DNA of 64,000 nucleotides from Aplectana chamaeleonis (taxonomy: Eukaryota > Nematoda > Chromadorea > Rhabditida > Cosmocercidae), in assembly GCA_029168955.1 (NCBI GenBank), contig JAPDOI010000439.1:1-64000 (forward strand). Direction: 5' to 3'. Positions 28,983 to 39,400 of this stretch are shown in pieces (the first letter of the stretch is position 1; each line of letters opens with the position of its first letter). The notes beneath the pieces were generated by a model. The model searched no databases and had not been told where the DNA came from. It was given only the letters and a program-made list of their open reading frames with translations. A program made the position numbers and the translations under genes.

Positions 28983-30350
28983 ACGACGCCATCGGTACGT
29001 CGTGAAAAGTGCATCTGGCTTCTGACGACGCCATCGGTACGTCGTGAAAAGTGCATATGGCTTCTGATGACGCCACCGGACGTCGCGAAAAGGGCATCTG
29101 GCTTCTGACGACGCCATCGGTACGTCGTGAAAAGTGCATATGGCTTCTGATGACGCCACCGGACGTCGCGAAAAGTGCATCTGGCTTCTGACGACGTCAT
29201 CGGGACGTCGTGAAAAGTGCATCTGGCTTCTGACGACGCCATCGGGACGTCGTGAGAAGTGCATCTGGCTTCTGACGAAGCCATCGGGACGTCGTGAAAA
29301 GTGCATCTGGCTTCTGATGACGCCATCGGGACGTCGTGAAAAGTGCATCTGGCTTCTGATGGCGCCATCGGGACGTCGTGAAAAGTGCATCTGGCTTCTG
29401 ATGGCGCCATCGGGACGTCGTGAAAAGTGCATCTGGCTTCTGACGACGCCATCGGTACGTCGTGAAAAGTGCATCTGGCTTCTGACGACGCCATCGGTAC
29501 GTCGTGAAAAGTGCATATGGCTTCTGATGACGCCACCGGACGTCGCGAAAAGTGCATCTGGCTTCTGACGACGCCATCGGAACGTCGTGAAAAATGCATC
29601 TGGCTTCTGACGTCATCGGGACGTCGTGAAAGTGCATCTGGCTTCTGACGAAGCCATCGGGACGTCGTGAGAAGTGCATCTGGCTTCTGATGACGCCATC
29701 GGGACGTCGTGAAAAGTGCATCTGGATTGTGAGGGCGCTATCGGGACGTCGTGAAAAGTGCATCTGGCTTCTGACGACGCCATCGGTACGTCGTGAAAAG
29801 TGCATCTGGCTTCTGATGACGCCACCGGACGTCGCGAAAAGTGCATCTGGCTTCTGACGACGTCATCGGGACGTCGTGAAAAGTGCATATGGCTTCTGAT
29901 GACGTCATCGGGACGTCGCGAAAAGTGCATCTTGCTTCTGATGACGCCACCGGACGTCGCGAAAAGTGCATCTGGCTTCTGACGAAGCCATCGGAACGTC
30001 GTGAAAAGTGCATCTGGCTTCTGACGACGCCATCGGTACGTCGTGAAAAGTGCATCTGGCTTCTGACGAAGCCATCGGGACGTCGTGAAAAGTGCATCTG
30101 GCTTCTGATGACGCCATCGAGACGTTGTGAAAAGTGCATCTGGCCTCTGATGACGCCATCGGGACGTCGTGAAAAGTGCATCTGGCTTCTGATGGCGCCA
30201 TCGGGACGTCGTGAAAAGTGCATCTGGCTTCTGACGACGCCATCGGTACGTCGTGAAAAGTGCATCTGGCTTCTGACGACGCCATCGGTACGTCGTGAAA
30301 AGTGCATATGGCTTCTGATGACGCCACCGGACGTCGCGAAAAGTGCATCT
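28983..30350 (+). repeat. Local higher-order module next to the transposon
   Basis: A module recurs here: one or two units with CGGTACGTCG, then a unit with GCATATGG, then a 41-bp unit with GCCACCGGACGTCGCG. The shortened unit lies near 29,072, 29,154, 29,532, 29,821, 29,946 and 30,322. Copies are interleaved with GACGAAGCC and GATGGCGCC units. Irregular spacing suggests unequal exchange of short blocks, not a fixed-length higher-order repeat. One isolated relative of the 41-bp unit lies near 14,010. Confidence 0.75.
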
Positions 30351-30780
30351 GGCTTCTGACGAAGCCATCGGAACGTCGTGAAAAATGCATCTGGCTTCTG
30401 ACGACGGGACGTCGTGAAAAGTGCATCTGGCTTCTGACGAAGCCATCGGGACGTCGTGAAAAGTGCATCTGGCTTCTGATGACGCCATCGGGACGTCGTG
30501 AAAAGTGCATCTGGCTTCTGATGGCGCCATCGGGACGTCGTGAAAAGTGCATCTGGCTTCTGACGACGCCATCGGTACGTCGTGAAAAGTGCATCTGGCT
30601 TCTGACGACGCCATCGGTACGTCGTGAAAAGTGCATCTGGCTTCTGATGACGTCATCGGGACGTCGTGAAAAGTGCATATGGCTTCCGATGACGTCATCG
30701 GGACGTCGTGAAAAGTGCATCTGGCTTCTGACGACGCCATCGGGACGTCGTGAAAAGTGCATCTGGCTTCTGACGACGTC

Positions 30781-30788
30781 ATCGGGAC
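30781..30788 (+). repeat. Target-site duplication, left copy
   Basis: ATCGGGAC directly precedes the transposon and is repeated exactly at 32,958-32,965 directly after it. Removing the element and one copy restores a perfect satellite unit. Flanks inside a tandem array will always share sequence, so the informative fact is the overlap of exactly 8 bp in repeat phase; a random join would give this about once in 42. Confidence 0.88.
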
Positions 30789-30800
30789 CAGGCATGTGTA
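30789..30800 (+). repeat. Left terminal inverted repeat of the hAT-like element
   Basis: CAGGCATGTGTA. It matches the inward-read right end at 8 of 12 positions (differences at positions 5, 6, 11 and 12). Confidence 0.78.
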
Positions 30801-30807
30801 AAAAACT

Positions 30808-30885
30808 TTGAAACCGAAAAAACCGAAAAAAGAAAAATTTTCGGTTATGAAAACGAAAAATTCCGAAAAAACCGAAAAAAAATCT
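30808..30885 (+). repeat. A-rich CCGAAAA subterminal tract, left
   Basis: About five copies of (A)CCGAAAAA or ACGAAAAA lie within 80 bases, at about 30,813, 30,823, 30,854, 30,863 and 30,871. One reverse-strand relative (TTTTCGGTT) is at 30,838-30,846. Clustered short motifs just inside the ends of hAT elements are commonly transposase-binding sites; that role here is inference. The A-rich strand is the plus strand, as at the right end, so the tracts are mainly direct, not inverted. Confidence 0.65.
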
Positions 30886-30945
30886 CTTTCAAAACGTCTT
30901 TTTTTTTTCGCAAGTACATATTTTCGACTGGAAAAACTAGGCAAC

Positions 30946-32826
30946 GTAACCGAAGTGCATCAGATAATGACAGAATTATGCTCTCTTAGAGAAACAAACG
31001 TTTCCGCAACCATCATATTAATGGAAGGGATTTTAGCCTTGCTGCAGAGGCGAATCCTGACAAAATCGTAGCACTGATCACCATCCGAAATTCTTAACGT
31101 GAACTCGTTTTTCAAAACTGCACTAGTCCTCTGAGCACTCGTGTCCACGTTTTTTCGCGTTTTTGATCAATACTGTGGGCTCGAAGGTCGTGAAACTGAG
31201 GTCGTAGAAGTTGAAGTGCAAGTCATAGATCTAAACGGGACCAAAGTTGTACAAAGACGAACATCATCAGTTCCTAATGCATAGCACACATTTGCGTGAG
31301 TTCCTTCGGCTGTCACGTTTGACTTCAGTGTGAGCGGTCACGTAGTGGTCAGCACTGACCCGTAGCTCAGTATACCGGCGTTATTGGACGGTAATGGCCG
31401 CTACGCAACCACACGCTTTGAGTTGTGGTGTCTACACAGGGGCTCATTTCAACCTTTTTCCGCTGGATGGAACTACCGTATTTTCTCTATGAAAAGTACA
31501 CCTCTATATAAAGTACACCTCTAATAGTAGCACATTTCAAAATAAGATAAGAGAAAAGTCTAGATTCTAAAACAGGTTTACGGCTCACAAAATGACGATG
31601 GTACTAACGAGTGTGCAAGCATTGGCTCAATCGGACTTGAATAGCTAACTTTTTAAGGTTCTTGCTCACGAAAACCTGAGTTTTGTTATTAAAATTTTCA
31701 TTATGAGAATTTCAGCGAACGAGGCTGAAAAATAGAAGTTACCTTTTATTTGAAGTACACTTCTATTAGAAGTACACCAAAAAAAGAGGCCTGAAAAATA
31801 GAGGAACATGTATGAAGCTTCCAAAAGAGAAAATAATTTATACATGCGGCTGTTTCCTCCTTATAATTTTCATTCGCGGTTTTTTGCTATGGTTTGATAG
31901 AGGGTGCAATAAAATTTAGGCTGTTGCTACCAGATTTTTTGGAAACGCTCCTGTTCGAAATTTACGAGCTTCCGAAGAGCAATGTTCGACTACTTTTTCA
32001 AGTATATCTTGAGCGGAAACAAATTTTCCTGACCTTTGAAGGCAGCATTCACGATAATCATTCTCGGTGATTTTCTGCAGTGAAGTGATAGGCGAGGTTC
32101 CCAGGCTCCCAGTGTCGAAGGAACGGTAGAAAACGAGCCAGGAGTGGCAAAATAGCGGCTGCAAACGAGCGTTTTGGAGTCCCAGAACAGCCCCGTGCCC
32201 CATTTCCGCCCCCTCGATGTGAACAACTGAACACACGAGATCATGGGATGAGCGATGGTTTCCGATCAAAAGCCCCGTTTCTAACTTCTCAACTTCGCCC
32301 TTTACTCAGCTCAGCTCGCATACACCGGCCGCAGAAGATGGAAGTTTCAAGCCTCGGACAACTCGTCCATCATGCTTCCCTAGCTCGATTTTGAGGGACC
32401 ATAACTCCGTTCCCAGGAAGTCTTGTACGATTCCAGAGACACACATAATTAGAATCAGCATGGGACCGTTTCCAATATGGGCGTGAAAACAGAAAAATCG
32501 ATTCTTATCGTGAACACAGCCTTTAAGAGAACGCAAAAACCGTGTTTTTGTGGTAAAAGAGGGCCTTTTTGCGATGGATGACAACTACATATCAATGCAA
32601 TCAAGCGATTTAGCTCGCTTACCAGTACTTTCTTGACTTGATTACTTCATGTTATCGCAATTTCGAATGTTCCATTGTTCATATAGAGGGGCGAGGGGGC
32701 ATGAAGCGTTTTGGTGACCTCAAAACGCTTGTTTGCGTTCGTTATTTTGCCATTCCTAATTCGCTTCTTCTTGCTGCAAACTTCTGTGGGCAATGAAGGA
32801 TCAACTGCAAGTCGCATCAGCACTGG
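30946..32826. other. Interior of the hAT-like element, no gene recognised
   Basis: AT-leaning sequence with no similarity to the satellite that I trust and no coding region I can defend. Short dispersed repeats are visible: AAGTACACCTCT twice at about 31,495-31,525, GAAGTACACTTC and GAAGTACACC at about 31,756-31,782, and two copies of AGGC(C)TGAAAAATAG near 31,722 and 31,788. The longest open frames (117 and 92 codons, minus strand, at 31,916-32,269 and 32,306-32,584) have no recognised motif. This may be captured host DNA or decayed element sequence. Confidence 0.6.
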
Positions 32827-32827
32827 A

Positions 32828-32945
32828 AAATTTAGACCGAAAAAACCGAAAAAAAATATTAAACTTTTTCGTTTTTTTCTATATTGATTTTTTTCGCCAA
32901 AAAGGGCGAAAAACGAAAAAAACCGAAAAATCGAAAAACGAAAAA
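32828..32945 (+). repeat. A-rich CCGAAAA subterminal tract, right
   Basis: Repeated CCGAAAAAA and CGAAAAACG motifs run up to the right terminus. A T-rich stretch in the middle (about 32,865-32,895) contributes CGTTTTTTTC and TTTTTTTCG. The composition mirrors the left subterminal tract, but on the same strand. Confidence 0.65.
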
Positions 32946-32957
32946 CGCACACCCCTG
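32946..32957 (-). repeat. Right terminal inverted repeat of the hAT-like element
   Basis: CGCACACCCCTG on the plus strand, which reads CAGGGGTGTGCG inward. It is directly followed by the second copy of the 8-bp target duplication. Confidence 0.78.
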
Positions 32958-32965
32958 ATCGGGAC
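32958..32965 (+). repeat. Target-site duplication, right copy
   Basis: ATCGGGAC, identical to the copy at 30,781-30,788. The satellite resumes in frame directly from it. Confidence 0.88.
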
Positions 32966-33370
32966 GTCGTGAAAAGTGCCTCTGGCTTCTGATGACGTCA
33001 TTGGGACGTCGTGAAAAGTGCATCTGGCTTCTAATGACGTCATCGGGACGTCGTGACAAGTGCCTCTAGCTTCTGATGACATCATCGGGACGTCGTGACA
33101 AGTGCATCAGGCTTCTGATGACGTCATCGGGACGTCGTGAAAAGTGCCTCTGGCTTCTGATGACGTCATTGGGACGTCGTGAAAAGTGCATCTGGCTTCT
33201 GACGACATAATCGGGACGTCGTGAAAAGTGCATCTGGCTTCTGACGACATCATCGGGACGTCGTGAAAAGTGCATCTGGCTTCTGATGACGTCATCGGGA
33301 CGTCGTGAAAAGTGCATCTGGCTTCTGACGACATCATCGGGACGTCGTGAAAAGTGCATCTGGCTTCTGA

Positions 33371-33473
33371 CTACATCATCGGGACGCCGTGAAAAGTGCT
33401 TCTGGCTTCTGATGACGTCATCGGCACGTCATGAAAAGTGCATCTGGCTTCTAATGACGTCATCGGGACGTCG
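33371..33473 (+). repeat. Domain D three-unit module (CTACATC / GCCGTG / GTCATG)
   Basis: Three successive units carry CTACATCATCGGGACGCCG, then CGGCACGTCATG, then CTTCTAATGACG. The module or clear derivatives recur near 33,665, 34,337, 35,135, 35,597, 36,143, 40,888, 41,560, 42,945, 44,208, 45,717, 49,495, 54,110, 54,237, 56,461, 56,588 and 59,277. I see no CTACATC unit left of the transposon, where only a single CTACGTC is present near 23,443. Spacings are multiples of 42 but irregular. Confidence 0.8.
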
Positions 33474-36400
33474 TGAAAAGTGCATCTGGCTTCTGATGAC
33501 GCCATCGGGACGTCGTGAAAAGTGCATCTGGCTTCTGACGACATTATCGGGACGTCGTGAAAAGTGCATCTGGCTTCTGATGACGTCATCGGGACGTCGT
33601 GAAAAGTGCATCTGGCTTCTGATGACGTCATCGGGACGTCGTGAAAAGTGCATCTGGCTTCTGACTACATCATCGGGACGCCGTGAAAAGTGCATCTGGC
33701 TTCTGATGACGTCATCGGGACGTCATGAAAAGTGCATCTGGCTTCTAATGACGTCATCGGGACGTCGTGAAAAGTGCATCTGGCTTCTGATGACGCCATC
33801 GGGACGTCGCGAAAAGTGCATCTGGCTTCTGATGACGCCATCGGGACGTCGCGAAAAGTGCATCTGGCTTCTGATGACGTCATCGGGACGTCGTGAAAAG
33901 TGCATCTGGCTTCTGACGACATCATCGGGACGTCGTGAAAAGTGCATCTGGCTTCTGATGACGTCATCGGGACGTCGTGAAAAGTGCATCTGGCTTCTGA
34001 TGACGTCATCGGGACGTCGTGAAAAGTGCATCTGGCTTCTGACGACATCATCGGGACGTCGTGAAAAGTGCATCTGGCTTCTGATGACGTCATCGGGACG
34101 TCGTGAAAAGTGCATCTGGCTTCTGATGACGTCATCGGGACGTCGTGAAAAGTGCATCTGGCTTCTGACGACATAATCGGGACGTCGTGAAAAGTGCATC
34201 TGGCTTCTGACGACATCATCGGGACGTCGTGAAAAGTGCATCTGGCTTCTGATGACGTCATCGGGACGTCGTGAAAAGTGCATCTGGCTTCTGACGACAT
34301 CATCGGGACGTCGTGAAAAGTGCATCTGGCTTCTGACTACATCATCGGGACGCCGTGAAAAGTGCTTCTGGCTTCTGATGACGTCATCGGCACGTCATGA
34401 AAAGTGCATCTGGCTTCTAATGACGTCATCGGGACGTCGTGAAAAGTGCATCCGGCTTCTGACGACATCATCGGGACGTCGTGAAAAGTGCATCTGGCTT
34501 CTGATGACGTCATCGGGACGTCGTGAAAAGTGCATCTGGCTTCTAATGACGTCATCGGGACGTCGTGAAAAGTGCATCTGGCTTCTGACGACATCATCGG
34601 GACGTCGTGAAAAGTGCATCTGGCTTCTGATGACGTCATCGGGACGTCGTGAAAAGTGCATCTGGCTTCTAATGACGTCATCGGGACGTCGTGAAAAGTG
34701 CATCTGGCTTCTGATGACGCCATCGGGACGTCGTGAAAAGTGCATCTGGCTTCTGATGACGTCATCGGGACGTCGTGAAAAGTGCATCTGGCTTCTAATG
34801 ACGTCATCGGGACGTCGTGAAAAGTGCATCTGGCTTCTGACGACATCATCGGGACGTCGTGAAAAGTGCATCTGGCTTCTGATGACGTCATCGGGACGTC
34901 GTGAAAAGTGCATCTGGCTTCTGATGACGTCATCGGGACGTCGTGAAAAGTGCATCTGGCTTCTGATGACGTCATCGGGACGTCGTGAAAAGTGCATCTG
35001 GCTTCTGATGACGTCATCGGGACGTCGTGAAAAGTGCATCTGGCTTCTGATGACGTCATCGGGACGTCGTGAAAAGTGCATCTGGCTTCTGACGACATCA
35101 TCGGGACGTCGTGAAAAGTGCATCTGGCTTCTGACTACATCATCGGGACGCCGTGAAAAGTGCATCTGGCTTCTGATGACGTCATCGGGACGTCATGAAA
35201 AGTGCATCTGGCTTCTAATGACGTCATCGGGACGTCGTGAAAAGTGCATCTGGCTTCTGATGACGCCATCGCGACGTCGCGAAAAGTGCATCTGGCTTCT
35301 GGTGACGTCATCGGGACGTCGTGAAAAGTGCATCTGGCTTCTGATGACGCCATCGGGACGTCGTGAAAAGTGCATCTGGCTTCTGACGACATTGTCGGGA
35401 CGTCGTGAAAAGTGCATCTGGCTTCTGATGACGTCATCGGGACGTCGTGAAAAGTGCATCTGGCTTCTGATGACGTCATCGGGACGTCGTGAAAAGTGCA
35501 TCTGGCTTCTGATGACGCCATCGGGACGTCGTGAAAAGTGCATCTGGCTTCTGACGACATTGTCGGGACGTCGTGTAAAGTGCATCTGGCTTCTGACTAC
35601 ATCATCGGGACGCCGTGAAAAGTGCATCTGGCTTCTGACGACATAATCGGGACGTCGTGAAAAGTGCATCTGGCTTCTGATGACGTCATCGGGACGTCGT
35701 GAAAAGTGCATCTGGCTTCTGACGACATCATCGGGACGTCGTGAAAAGTGCATCTGGCTTCTGACTATATCATCGGGACGTCATGAAAAGTGCATCTGGC
35801 TTCTAATGACGTCATCGGAACGTCGTGAAAAGTGCATCTGGCTTCTGGTGACGTCATCGGGACGTGGTGAAAAGTGCATCTGGCTTCTGATGACGCCATC
35901 GGGACGTCGTGAAAAGTGCATCTGGCTTCTGATGACGTCATCGGGACGTCGTGAAAAGTGCATCTGGCTTCTGATGACGTCTTCGGGACGTCGTGAAAAG
36001 TGCATCTGGCTTCTGATGACGTCATCGGGACGTCGTGCCAAGTGCATCTGGCTTCTGATGACGTCATCGGGACGTCGTGAAAAGTGCATCTGGCTTCTGA
36101 TGACGTCATCGGGACGTCGTGAAAAGTGCATCTGGCTTCTGACTACATCATCGGGACGCCGTGAAAAGTGCATCTGGCTTCTGATGACGTCATCGGGACG
36201 TCGTGAAAAGTGCATCTGGCTTCTGATGACGTCATCGGGACGTCGTGAAAAGTGCATCTGGCTTCTGATGACGCCATCGGGACGTCGTGAAAAGTGCATC
36301 TGGCTTCTGATGACGTCATCGGGACGTCGTGAAAAGTGCATCTGGCTTCTGATGACGTCATCGGGACGTCGTGAAAAGTGCATCTGGCTTCTGACGACAT

Positions 36401-39400
36401 CATCGGGACGTCGTGAAAAGTGCATCTGGCTTCTGATGACGTCATCGGGACGTCGTGAAAAGTGCATCTGGCTTCTGATGACGTCATCGGGACGTCGTGA
36501 AAAGTGCATCTGGCTTCTGATGACGCCATCGGGACGTCGTGAAAAGTGCATCTGGCTTCTGATGACGTCATCGGGACGTCATGAAAAGTGCATCTGGCTT
36601 CTGATGACGTCATCGGGACGTCGTGAAAGTGCATCTGGCTTCTGACGACATCATCGGGACGTCGTGAAAAGTGCATCTGGCTTCTGATGACGTCATCGGG
36701 ACGTCGTGAAAAGTGCATCTGGCTTCTGATGACGTCATCGGGACGTCGTGAAAAGTGCATCTGGCTTCTAATGACGTCATCGGGACGTCGTGAAAAGTGC
36801 ATCTGGCTTCTGACGACATCATCGGGACGTCGTGAAAAGTGCATCTGGCTTCTGATGACGTCATCGGGACGTCGTGAAAAGTGCATCTGGCTTCTGATGA
36901 CGTCATCGGGACGTCGTGAAAAGCGCATCTGGCTTCTGAAGACATAATCGGGACGTCGTGAAAAGTGCATCTGGCTTCTGACGACATCATCGGGACGTCG
37001 TGAAAAGTGCATCTGGCTTCTGATGACGTCATCGGGACGTCGTGAAAAGTGCATCTGGCTTCTGATGACGCCATCGGGACGTCGTGAAAAGTGCATCTGG
37101 CTTCTGATGACGTCATCGGGACGTCGTGAAAAGTGCATCTGGCTTCTAATGACGTCATCGGGACGTCGTGAAAAGTGCATCTGGCTTCTGATGACATCAT
37201 CGGGACGTCGTGAAAAGTGCATCTGGCTTCTGATGACGTCATCGGGACGTCGTGAAAAGTGCATCTGGCTTCTGATGACGTCATCGGGACGTCGTGAAAA
37301 GTGCATCCGGCTTCTGCCGATATCATCGGGACGTCGTGAAAAGTGCATCTGGCTTCTGACGACATCATCGGGACGTCGTGAAAAGTGCATCTGGCTTCTG
37401 ATGACGTCATCGGGACGTCGTGAAAAGTGCATCTGGCTTCTAATGACGTCATCGGGACGTCGTGAAAAGTGCATCTGGCTTCTGATGACGTCATCGGGAC
37501 GTCGTGAAAAGTGCATCTGGCTTCTGATGACGTCATCGGGACGTCGTGAAAAGTGCATCTGGCTTCTGATGACGTCATCGGGATGTCGTGAAAAGTGCAT
37601 CTGGCTTCTGATGACGTCATCGGGACGTCGTGAAAAGTGCATCTGGCTTCTGATGACGTCATCGGGACGTCGTGAAAAGTGCATCTGGCTTCTGATGACG
37701 TCATCGGGACGTCGTGAAAAGTGCATCTGGCTTCTGATGACGTCATCGGGACGTCGTGAAAAGTGCATCTGGCTTCTGATGACGTCATCGGGACGTCGTG
37801 AAAAGTGCATCTGGCTTCTGATGACGTCATCGGGACGTCGTGAAAAGTGCATCTGGCTTCTGATGACGTCATCGGGACGTCGTGAAAAGTGCATCTGGCT
37901 TCTGATGACGTCATCGGGACGTCGTGAAAAGTGCATCTGGCTTCTGATGACGTCATCGGGACGTCGTGAAAAGTGCATCTGGCTTCTGATGACGTCATCG
38001 GGACGTCGTGAAAAGTGCATCTGGCTTCTGACGACATCATCGGGACGTCGTGAAAAGTGCATCTGGCTTCTGATGACGTCATCGGGACGTCGTGAAAAGT
38101 GCATCTGGCTTCTGATGACGTCATCGGGACGTCGTGAAAAGTGCATCTGGCTTCTGATGACGTCATCGGGACGTCGTGAAAAGTGCATCTGGCTTCTGAT
38201 GACGCCATCGGGACGTCGTGAAAAGTGCATCTGGCTTCTGACGACATCATCGGGACGTCGTGAAAAGTGCATCTGGCTTCTGATGACGTCATCGGGACGT
38301 CGTGAAAAGTGCATCTGGCTTCTGATGACGTCATCGGGACGTCGTGAAAAGTGCATCTGGCTTCTGATGACATCTTCGGGACGTCGTGAAAAGTGCATCT
38401 GGCTTCTGATGACGTCATCGGGACGTCGTGAAAAGTGCATCTGGCTTCTGATGACGTCATCGGGACGTCGTGAAAAGTGCATCTGGCTTCTAATGACGTC
38501 ATCGGGACGTCGTGAAAAGTGCATCTGGCTTCTGACGACATCATCGGGACGTCGTGAAAAGTGCATCTGGCTTCTGATGACGTCATCGGGACGTCGTGAA
38601 AAGTGCATCTGGCTTCTGATGACGTCATCGGGACGTCGTGAAAAGTGCATCTGGCTTCTGATGACGTCATCGGGACGTCGTGAAAAGTGCATCTGGCTTC
38701 TGATGACGTCATCGGGACGTCGTGAAAAGTGCATCTGGCTTCTGATGACGTCATCGGGACGTCGTGAAAAGTGCATCTGGCATCTGATGACGTCATCGGG
38801 ACGTCGTGAAAAGTGCATCTGGCTTCTGATGACGTCATCGGGACGTCGTTAAAAGTGCATCTGGCTTCTGATTACGCCATCGGGACGTCGTGAAAAGTGC
38901 ATCTGGCTTCTGATGACGTCATCGGGACGTCGTGAAAAGTGCATCTGGCTTCTGATGACGTCATCGGGACGTCGTGAAAAGTGCATCTGGCTTCTGATGA
39001 CGTCATCGGGACGTCGTGAAAAGTGCATCTGGCTTCTGATGACGTCATCGGGACGTCGTGAAAAGTGCATCTGGCTTCTGATGACGTCATCGGGACGTCG
39101 TGAAAAGTGCATCTGGCTTCTGATGACGTCATCGGGACGTCGTGAAAAGTGCATCTGGCTTCTGATGACGTCATCGGGACGTCGTGAAAAGTGCATCTGG
39201 CTTCTGATGACGTCATCGGGACGTCGTGAAAAGTGCATCTGGCTTCTGATGACGTCATCGGGACGTCGTGAAAAGTGCATCTGGCTTCTGATGACGTCAT
39301 CGGGACGTCGTGAAAAGTGCATCTGGCTTCTGATGACGTCATCGGGACGTCGTGAAATGTGCATCTGGCTTCTGATGACGTCATCGGTACGTCGTGAAAA

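Larger units (their letters stand above)
1..30788 (+). repeat. 42-bp tandem satellite array, left arm
   Basis: Head-to-tail 42-bp units in one orientation, about 730 copies, already in progress at base 1, so the true left end lies outside the window. The unit reads GATGACGTCATC, then GGGACGTCGTG, then AAAAGTGCATCTGGCTTCT; it has 13 G and 9 C and four CpG. It carries two GACGTC hexamers 12 bp apart, the first at the centre of a perfect 12-bp palindrome. Because 42 is a multiple of 3, one plus-strand frame (MTSSGRREKCIWLL per unit) and two minus-strand frames (MHFSRRPDDVIRSQ and MTSSEARCTFHDVP) stay open. This explains the very long ORFs without any gene. The variant mix differs along the arm and is listed as domains A, B and C. 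A transcribed satellite RNA is possible, but no promoter is visible. Confidence 0.98.
9201..30788 (+). repeat. Satellite domain C, GACGCC and GACGACG variants
   Basis: Regular 42-bp units, many altered in the palindrome: GATGACGCCATC, GACGACGTCATC and GATGGCGCCATC are frequent. All three break the full CRE, although the first keeps a TGACG half-site and the second keeps a CGTCA half-site. Runs of consensus units occur at about 21,040-21,600, 22,460-22,800 and 22,990-23,200. Scattered 41-bp units arise mainly from loss of one A in GTGAAAAGTG. Close to the transposon (about 28,100-30,788) a local mixture appears: CGGTACGTCG, GCATATGG, GACGAAGCC and the shortened GCCACCGGACG. Confidence 0.88.
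30789..32957. mobile_element. Non-autonomous hAT-like DNA transposon
   Basis: This 2,169-bp non-satellite block interrupts the array. Its ends are CAGGCATGTGTA on the left and, read inward on the other strand, CAGGGGTGTGCG on the right, so 8 of the first 10 bases agree. Short imperfect terminal inverted repeats starting CAGG, together with an 8-bp target duplication, are the usual signature of the hAT superfamily. Both ends carry A-rich subterminal tracts built from CCGAAAA. No reading frame exceeds 117 codons and none looks like a hAT transposase, so movement would have depended on a source elsewhere. It inserted after the array formed, because the empty site is a normal unit. P and Merlin elements can also give 8-bp duplications and are not fully excluded. 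Confidence 0.82.

Noticed and set aside
1..30788. CRISPR array
   Set aside because: Units are contiguous, with no unique spacers between repeats, no cas genes and eukaryotic-type transposons nearby.
30951..30973. Satellite-like string AAGTGCATC...TGACA inside the transposon
   Set aside because: Only a nine-base exact match with no second unit; chance is enough to explain it.
30808..31071. 87-codon plus-strand frame at the left end of the transposon
   Set aside because: Its lysine-rich start is just the CCGAAAA tract translated; the rest has no recognised motif.
31360..31430. Possible tRNA (TAGCTCAGTATA resembles an A box)
   Set aside because: No matching B box and no cloverleaf can be drawn.
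31916..32269. 117-codon minus-strand frame inside the transposon as a transposase remnant
   Set aside because: I recognise no hAT motif in it, and an overlapping frame of similar length exists in the same place.
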